A program made the translations under genes and the position numbers. 64,000 nucleotides of DNA from Smittia aterrima (Eukaryota > Arthropoda > Insecta > Diptera > Chironomidae). Position 1 is the stretch's first letter. Each line of letters begins with the position of its first letter. The stretch is taken from contig CP093830.1 in NCBI GenBank assembly GCA_033063855.1, forward strand, positions 19,902,854 through 19,966,853, read 5' to 3'. The notes under the pieces were generated by a model. It ran no database searches. It was not told the origin of the DNA and saw only the letters and a list, made by a program, of their open reading frames with translations. Of this stretch, positions 57,801-64,000 are shown piece by piece.

Positions 57801-60553
57801 TATTAAAGATTTTAAATTAAAACTAATTATACGCAAGATACCTAATTGAGGAAACAAGTTTCGCCTTTTGACTATGAAAACTTTATTAACTGCTTCGCTC
57901 ACTGAATATTTCAAAGTTGATGTGAGATTAGACAGAAAAATTTATCTTGAAATGAAGTTGCACCTTTCTCTGGCGCGTGATGTTCATGTTTTGTGTCTTA
58001 TGTTAAGCTCGAAAGATAGTAAAACTCATTAGGAAACATCCAAAGTCTCTGTCACAAAATGAATAGATCTTTAAGATTTCTCCTCACGAAGCATTGTCCC
58101 TCATCAACTTATGATATTGTTTAATTTTAATATTCTGACTGAGACGACTTCATTCTTAGTAGCATCATGTAAGCGTTTGATTACCGTTGCTGCTTAAAAT
58201 ATTTCAACCTTCTTGGAACGAGACAATAAAGAAACTTCATCAGGCTCACTAAAAGCTAAAAGCTCGCGTATTAAAAATATAATTGAATTATGCAAGGAGA
58301 ATAGCTAATAAGTGTAATCAGACATCAGCTTGTGAATGCAAATATTTGCTGTTCCGCGGGTAATTTCATTATGAGCCGGTAATTGAGTCATAACTTCAGC
58401 GAGCAAGTAAGCAAGCGAGTAAGTAAGCGAGCCACGAAAGATTCACATGAACGATAGCCTGGAAACCTGTTAAATTCTTTCTCCTCTCTTTTCACATTTA
58501 ATTTTCATCTTTCAAAACTTCATTTAATTCAATGTTCGCTATGGACGTATGAACGTATTAAAACAAACATATTAGATTAAAATATCTAAACGGCATTAAG
58601 ACGTAACGTTAAAACATTTATTTTCGCAGCACGACGTCAAGCCTCCCCGTAGCTCTAGCTATAACTTATATTAAGATATTTTTGACACTTGTTGGGATAC
58701 TGAGATAGATAACAAAACATTCAACAGTCAACGGAGGATCAGTGAGAAAATCGTGCCCGAAACATGTTTCCCACCACATTCCTCGACATTTCGGCGATCT
58801 CATGCTTCAATTTCCATTCCGTCCATCCGATTAAACAAAAAACAAACTGAGTTTGAATCACTAAGCGAGAACAACGCGCGAAGGTGATGATTCGAGCAAA
58901 GTTGCCGATCCACATAACGCCGAGATATTAATGTTTTGATACGAATTTAATTTATAATATCCGGTGGATTCGTAAAAGAACTCTCTCGCAAAAGTCTGAA
59001 AGAGGCTTCGAAGTTATTCAAACAATCGATAACATTATTATTAATGATGTTACGGTTTCAGCACATTGTTCAGATCCATACATATTTTCAATCGAATTAA
59101 TTCAATACGATTTTAAATATTTTTTTGTTGCTCTTTCAGTGTGGCAAGGTTTGAATTATTTTCTTCCTTAAAATAATCTTGGGTCGTGATTTTCTATTCA
59201 ATGAAGTTTTCATCAAAACAAATTCAATTAACAAAACTCTTCTGTCATCGCCACACTGTCTCACCATTTGCTTCGTAAATTCTTCAGCATTTTTTCAATT
59301 AGATTCTTCTCAATTTTGCTTGCCTCCTTCGCTTCAGTCTCGGCTCGTCCACTTTCGACTTGCTTTCGCGATTGTTTCGTGTTTATAAATGCACTGGAAA
59401 GGCACCAACTCAGTGTATGCATAAGGCATTCTTCTGCAGCTTTAATTTGATTCAGTGGCGTTGAGAAAACCTTGTTAAAATGCAATTTATTTATACAAAT
59501 TACTGGAAACACTACAAGAGAAGTAAAGCCGCGCGATTGTATGCGTTACGAGATGAAGAATTAAGACAAAGTTGGAGAAAGATCGAAGGTGAGATCGAGC
59601 AAGGAGCATGGCTGAGCTAGAAGCTTCTCAGTAGCCAGACGAAAGATAGTCTTACACAAATATTTAACTCGACTAATCGTTTGCCTTCCATCATCCTTGC
59701 GTTCAAATTTAATAAATTGCTCTCTTATTTTCATCTCAAAAAAGCGACGCCACAGTTAATTGATGATAATGATATTCAATAAAATGGCCAGCGAAAAAAG
59801 AAAGAGCTGAATTCACTCACTTGAATATCAAAAAACCCTTTTCAACTCGTAAATGGATCTAATGATCGTTAATTTCGTATCTTTTGTATACACACCACTT
59901 GCTTGTAAGCTCAGAAAGCGTGTTTCTTGTTTGTTGCCTTTCGTGATGCCTTCATTCTTCTGATCGAGATATCGCTTTATTTCGGGTTCTTCGGAGAAGA
60001 AAGAAATCGTCTCGCCGCGTCTAAACTCGACCATCGCTTAAGTACGTCACTTACTTACTCGACACGACCCGTAAGCTATAATGGCAATTTAGAAGTTGAT
60101 TTTATATAATTATTCTTTTAATAAATTACCTTCAACAGTTAAACACGCGATGGATCAACAGAAAGACAACAACTCCTGATCGAAAATCTGATTTATGACC
60201 AAGCAAGCATGTGCACTTGAGCTAATTGTGCAGGGCAACCTTCAACTTGCGCTTTAATACTTCTGTATCTGAAATAAAATGTTTTATTATAATTAAAACA
60301 AAATTTAAATTTTCCAAATAATTTTATTTCAAAAAACTTTTAATTTTGCTTAATTTTAATTTTTGAAGCTGAAAAAAAAAATATCTTTATTGTCTCCTTA
60401 TAATTTTTACATTTCATTTTTACATCAAATTCTAATTGAAAAAATTCCTTCCTTTGGTCTCGCTTCTTCAGTTCGTCCTGTATCCTCCAGTTCCGTCCTC
60501 CTTTCTTGTTTGTACCTAAAATGGAAAAAACAAAGTCAAAATTTGGAAAAATA
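48817..60553. other. Gene-free DNA upstream of ems, about 12 kb
   Basis: The first few hundred bases above 48816 should be ems 5'UTR and promoter. The rest has only short open frames without protein character and no RNA gene. Simple sequences include GTC triplets near 56491-56503 and an AGTAAGCGAGC-type cryptic repeat at 58399-58433. It is a plausible enhancer region by position only. Confidence 0.5.
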
Positions 60554-60679
60554 ATTTTTTTAACTTGGTTTCCAATATTTTTTAGTTGCAAAAGATTCTA
60601 CTTCAGTTTGAGATATTTGGGAACGCTGAAGAAAGAATCTATTGCAACTAAAAAAATATTAGAAAACAAGTTAAAAAAT
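60554..60679. repeat. 126-nt near-perfect hairpin
   Basis: Arms 60554-60606 and 60626-60679 are inverted copies matching at about 46 of 54 aligned positions, with a 19-nt loop (60607-60625). The inner part is nearly uninterrupted (AGTTGCAA.AGATTCT...CTTCAG). It is AT-rich. It may be a miniature inverted-repeat transposon, a hairpin-RNA source or a precursor-miRNA-like structure. It ends at the base before the stop codon of the minus-strand frame 61168-60680. Confidence 0.9.
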
Positions 60680-61168
60680 CTATTTGAAGCAGAATCCAAA
60701 ACACCAGTTCCACCATCGGGGTTTCTTCTTGGGCAATTCCTCTGTCCAAGTGAAACCCCAACCTTCTGGTGTAATGCCTCTAGTCTCGGGCAATGTCTCT
60801 ACCCACCGGCGTGTTCTCGCCAGTGGGTCTTCTTCGAGGTATCTCTCGGGCAATGACTCTACCCACCGGCGAGTTCTCGCCTGTGGGTCTTCTTTGCATT
60901 CCTCAGCCCGAGAACGAAGCAGAAGCGTTGGGAGGTATCTCTCGGGCAATGCCTCCACCCACCGGCGGGTTCTCACCAGTGGATCCTCTGTCCGAGAGAA
61001 ACCGCCCAACGCTTTTGGATTCTGTTTCATACTCACCTCCTCTTCCCATTCTTCCTCCGATTCCTCTCCCCATCCCTTTTGCCATCCCTTTTCCCATCCC
61101 TCTTCCCAGTCCTTTTCCCAGTTCCCTTCCCATTCAGTTTCCCAAACATCTTCCCATTTCGTTTTCAT
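60680..61168 (-). CDS. Tryptophan-rich repeat protein, candidate
   Basis: A 162-codon open frame, not recognised. The ATG follows a TTTTTTCAG acceptor-like site by ten bases. Residues 5-33 place tryptophan at every fourth position (5, 9, 13, 17, 21, 25, 29, 33) in an acidic W-E-x-x pattern. After an acidic stretch, three copies of an 18-residue unit with core DP.ARTRRWVE.LPERYL occur at 62-79, 94-111 and 114-131. The C-terminus is again aromatic (KKKPRWWNWCFGFCF). No signal peptide. Half of the differences between units are synonymous in this frame. Both strands are open here because the DNA is repetitive, so coding status is uncertain; the opposite-strand frame (60684-61193) is low-complexity Ser/His/Pro. 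A GTGAGT near 61037 could act as a donor. Confidence 0.38.
   Translation of the reverse strand: MKTKWEDVWETEWEGNWEKDWEEGWEKGWQKGWGEESEEEWEEEVSMKQNPKALGGFSRTEDPLVRTRRWVEALPERYLPTLLLRSRAEECKEDPQARTRRWVESLPERYLEEDPLARTRRWVETLPETRGITPEGWGFTWTEELPKKKPRWWNWCFGFCFK
60785..61000. repeat. GC-rich palindromic repeat, three units
   Basis: Units starting at 60785, 60845 and 60941 begin CTCGGGCAATG and contain CCCACCGGCG...CGCC.GTGGG. The central part of each is an imperfect palindrome; in unit B the 12-bp arms CCCACCGGCGAG and CTCGCCTGTGGG flank TT with one mismatch. Units A and B are 60 bp apart; B is followed by an extra 36 bp. GC content is far above the surroundings. Confidence 0.85.
61030..61165. 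repeat. Degenerate 12-nt minisatellite (TTCCCATCCCTT-like)
   Basis: About ten diverged copies of a pyrimidine-rich 12-mer. On the minus strand it encodes the period-4 tryptophan pattern of the adjoining frame. Confidence 0.75.
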
Positions 61169-61889
61169 TTTGATTTTCCTGAAAAAAGATTGAAAAAAAG
61201 GAAAAAAATTAATAATTTGTTATTTCTCGTTAATTCCTGCATCCAAAGCTGTACTCGAATCGGTACTTCACTTATGAAACAGAAAAACAAGAATAAAAAT
61301 TTATTCACGCTTGTTTTCCCGCTTCATTTAATTTTTTTAACTCACCAATTGAATTTTCGTGAAAGAATTCTTACAATAAATTGCAAATTGTAGAATTTCC
61401 AAAAGCTGCTGAGACCCTGATTTTCCAAACATTTTCGTGAAAAAAAAAGTTTGCTTCGATTGAAAAACTTTTTTTTTTTTGAAACTCATGTTTTCTTTCA
61501 ATTCCAACATTTTATGGAACTGAAGACATGCAAAAGATCAATTAGAAACAATAAATAACTTTTTTTGATGTGACGCAAAGTGTAACGAATCTATAAATTC
61601 AAATCGCCGAAAGTAAACAAGAAATTCAAACCTAAAAAACAAAACATTTGTGAATTTGCAAAAAAAAACTATTTAGTGACGGAAATAAGTGAAGAAGCAA
61701 GTGGAAAAGTGGTCATAAGTTCTCAGAAAGATCGTTGTTCATCAAGAAACCAAAAGAAATTTACGAAATCCGCCAATTTAAGATAAAATCAGATCAACAA
61801 AAATTTCAGAAAGCTGAACAGTGAAAATTCATTAGAAAAGTTGAAAATTCGATAAAGTTTGTGTAAATTGCCGACAGTCCAATGTCAAA

Positions 61890-62735
61890 ATGAATCAAGA
61901 CAATGATTTAGCTAGTGAAAGTGACAAAAATACATCAAACTTATCATTAACCGTCGCAACATATCAAACATCAAAAGTGAAAATTCGTCTGATGAGTAAA
62001 AGGTGAAAAAATGTCTTTCGACGATCAATTTTAAGTTACTGTACCATTGTTCCGACATGAGTCGCGAATTGCTCATCTTCATCTGGGATTCGTGTCGTAA
62101 AATCAATCAAATCAAAAGAAAAGCGCTCAAAAAGATTCATATATTTTGATCCGGTGAAGGTTTTGATAAAACTGTTCATTTGAATATTGGGAATCGCCAC
62201 GAGCCGGGATTTTTGCCGGATCTTATCAAACGATTATCCAAACTGGCAACCGGATATTCGTCACACGATGACGACGCTTCATTATTGACTTCCAATCTGT
62301 CTCGGTGAATATTTACAAACTGATTCTTGATCGATACCACAAACTTGATCCTTGGAATAGCTTAGGAGTAATGCTGATCGACTATATTGAATCGGAGAAG
62401 AAGACTTTAGCTCGAACATTGGCAAGAAATGATTTAATGACATGCAACTGAGTTGGAAAACTCTTCGCTTCACTTTTTGATTTGGGAAACGAAATATTTT
62501 GTTAGAGACGAATCACTTTTCCGGAAAAGTAAAAACGTTTATCTGATTATTTCACTGAATTCACGTGTCATTAGTCATGCTAATTCGTTCAAGATACTTT
62601 GCGATAATGCGAAAGGATATCCGAGCGAATTCGACTACTTATCACTTTGTTTCATTTGTATCCTCGCGTTTCTCCATCGCTTCGGGTTAACAGGGCAATT
62701 CCAGACGTCAATCATAAAAGCGATTATCAAGTGAA
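61890..62735 (+). pseudogene. Decayed coding remnant of an unrecognised gene
   Basis: A start at 61890 opens MNQDNDLASESDKNTSNLSL and then stops at 62005. From about 62007 another frame reads CSDMSRELLIFIWDSCRK and continues through one TGA into FDKTVHLNIGNRHEPGF and LPDLIKRLSKLATGYSSHDD. Near 62280 the frame must shift to give FIIDFQSVSVNIYKLILDRY and DPWNSLGVMLIDYIESEKKT. Later pieces (KLFASLFDLGNEIF, then DNAKGYPSEFDYLSLCF in yet another frame) follow with stops between. The composition looks like real globular protein and codon use is ordinary, but at least two stops and two shifts interrupt it. Introns could explain one break, not all. I do not recognise the protein. It may be a dead cellular gene or part of an old mobile element. 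Confidence 0.35.
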
Positions 62736-63597
62736 TATGTGTTGTTGTTAACAATGCAATTTGCATTGCAGTGCTTGGTGTAGAAAAGCAAATTGAATGG
62801 AGCAAAAGAGAAGATAAATTTCAAACGAAGAAAACACACAAAAAGAAAAAAGCTCTGCCAGAGAATTTATAAGCCATTAAGCGAAAGATAATATGTCTTC
62901 ACCCAATTATCTTTAAACAAAAATTATGTTCGCAAATAAAGGCTTAATAAATATGTGAGTTTATTAACGTTTATGCTCGCTTTGCCTTCCTTTTGTTGTT
63001 TGGGAAATTAAAAGCAACGGAGAGAAGAAGGAAAAATCTTTTTCTGTTAGGGCGAAGTTTGGTTTCGTCCTCTCGAAAACAAAGAACGAGATTCTTCGTG
63101 AGCAACGTATAATTAGCGATACTTTGACTTCAGCTCCATCATACATCTCTCTTCTTTAATTTCCCTCAACAAGCGGTTGTTTGTTTCGTTTTGATACTCC
63201 TTGCAATTAAGGGTAATTTGCACTTTTAATTGATACGATCAGACGATCGCTGCTCCAATCGCTCACAGAAAGCGCCAATTATTTTTCGTGGAAAATTATA
63301 TTGCCGGTGTTAATTGAATTCCCTTTTGATGCTGACTCTGAATAGAACTTGAAGAGCTGCGTAAAGCTAAACGCTTGGCACCTTATGACGGTCGTTCCTC
63401 GAAATAAAGCGAAACGAAGAGGAAACAACACATAAATTAATGTCTACTAACGTTTCGTTCGCCAGCTACGTAAAAAGAAAGAAATGAGAAAAAATGATTT
63501 ATTAATATTTCCAAACGTAACTTGAGAACAATTCCCGAGCGCTCAACTCTACTCGCGCACACCAAAAGTTTCCTTAAAAACTCGAAGAATTATTAAC
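62736..63597. other. Non-coding stretch before the right repeat copy
   Basis: No gene is recognised. A 17-bp perfect palindrome (CAATGCAA/T/TTGCATTG) at 62752-62768 contains an ATGCAAAT octamer-like site on the minus strand. Confidence 0.4.
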
Positions 63598-64000
63598 AAG
63601 CAATTTATTTTTCATTTAATATATTTGATCAGTCTCAATATACGAACTTATAGTTTAAAGTGTTTTCACGAGATCGTAAATAATTTCTCAACAGCGCTGC
63701 CTCATTCATTCATTATTCTCGATTATACGCGTTTCTGCTTCTTTCTCCTCCTCAGCTCACTCACTCCGAGAGTCATCAGAATTTATTTTTGTGTATTGCT
63801 CGCCTGCTCGGCTTCGGGCGTCTTTCAACTAATAAATTAAAATATTCTTCATATAGATTTAGAGAGGAACCTCCATTACCAATACCATTATTAAATTACG
63901 AGACTGTTTTCCTCTTGCGACTGTGTTTAAATGCTTGGAGCAGCAAGTGAGTGAGATAGAGAGCGAGAAATCTTTAATTATCAATCAAGGGCGTGGTGTT
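63598..64000. repeat. Right copy of the long-range direct repeat
   Basis: Matches 1-403 at all but two positions, same orientation. It reaches the window end, so the true right boundary is unknown. Confidence 0.95.

Noticed and set aside
60684..61193. Plus-strand Ser/His/Pro-rich open frames over the tryptophan-rich locus
   Set aside because: Low-complexity complements of the same repeats. I kept the minus-strand frame as the better candidate because of its start context and regular pattern, without excluding that neither is coding.

Overview
The window looks like nuclear DNA of an insect, most likely a compact-genome nematoceran fly such as a midge. This is an inference from three things: AT-rich sequence, very short introns (mostly 50-70 nt, GT...AG), and gene content that includes the dipteran E5/empty spiracles homeobox pair, Ask1, an Ance-type peptidase and insect-type COX7C. 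One 100-N run (7916-8015) shows this is scaffolded draft sequence.

Layout. 1-7915: the 3' two coding exons of an E5-like homeobox gene (minus strand) in a gene-poor stretch that runs into the gap. 8016-32000: a gene-dense block. In order it holds the 3' part of Ask1 (+), a tiny spliced secreted peptide (+), fatty aldehyde dehydrogenase ALDH3 (+), a secreted angiotensin-converting-enzyme-like peptidase (+), an F-box/LRR gene with an in-frame stop (-), a tRNA-Asn with an apparent 13-nt intron (-), four tandem C2H2 zinc-finger genes (-), a dpy-19 C-mannosyltransferase (-) sharing a short divergent promoter with DNAJC25 (+), an unrecognised secreted protein (+), and COX7C (-). 32001-45265: about 13 kb without a recognisable gene. 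45266-48816: empty spiracles (ems), three coding exons, minus strand. 48817-60550: about 12 kb of non-coding upstream DNA. 60554-62735: an odd patch containing a 126-nt hairpin, a GC-rich palindromic repeat coding for a tryptophan-rich repeat protein, and a decayed coding remnant. 63598-64000 repeats positions 1-403 at 99.5% identity.

How the parts relate. E5 and ems are paralogous Emx-class regulators with identically sized homeobox exons and the same intron site inside the homeodomain. In Drosophila they are close neighbours. Here a block of housekeeping genes lies between them, starting at a scaffold gap that also truncates Ask1, so a misjoin must be considered. The long gene-free flanks of ems are what one expects of cis-regulatory DNA for a developmental regulator. 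The zinc-finger array is a young tandem family in which two copies have lost their last fingers through independent frameshifts.

Limits: all exon models come from reading splice signals and family conservation by eye. No alignment, database search or expression data were used.
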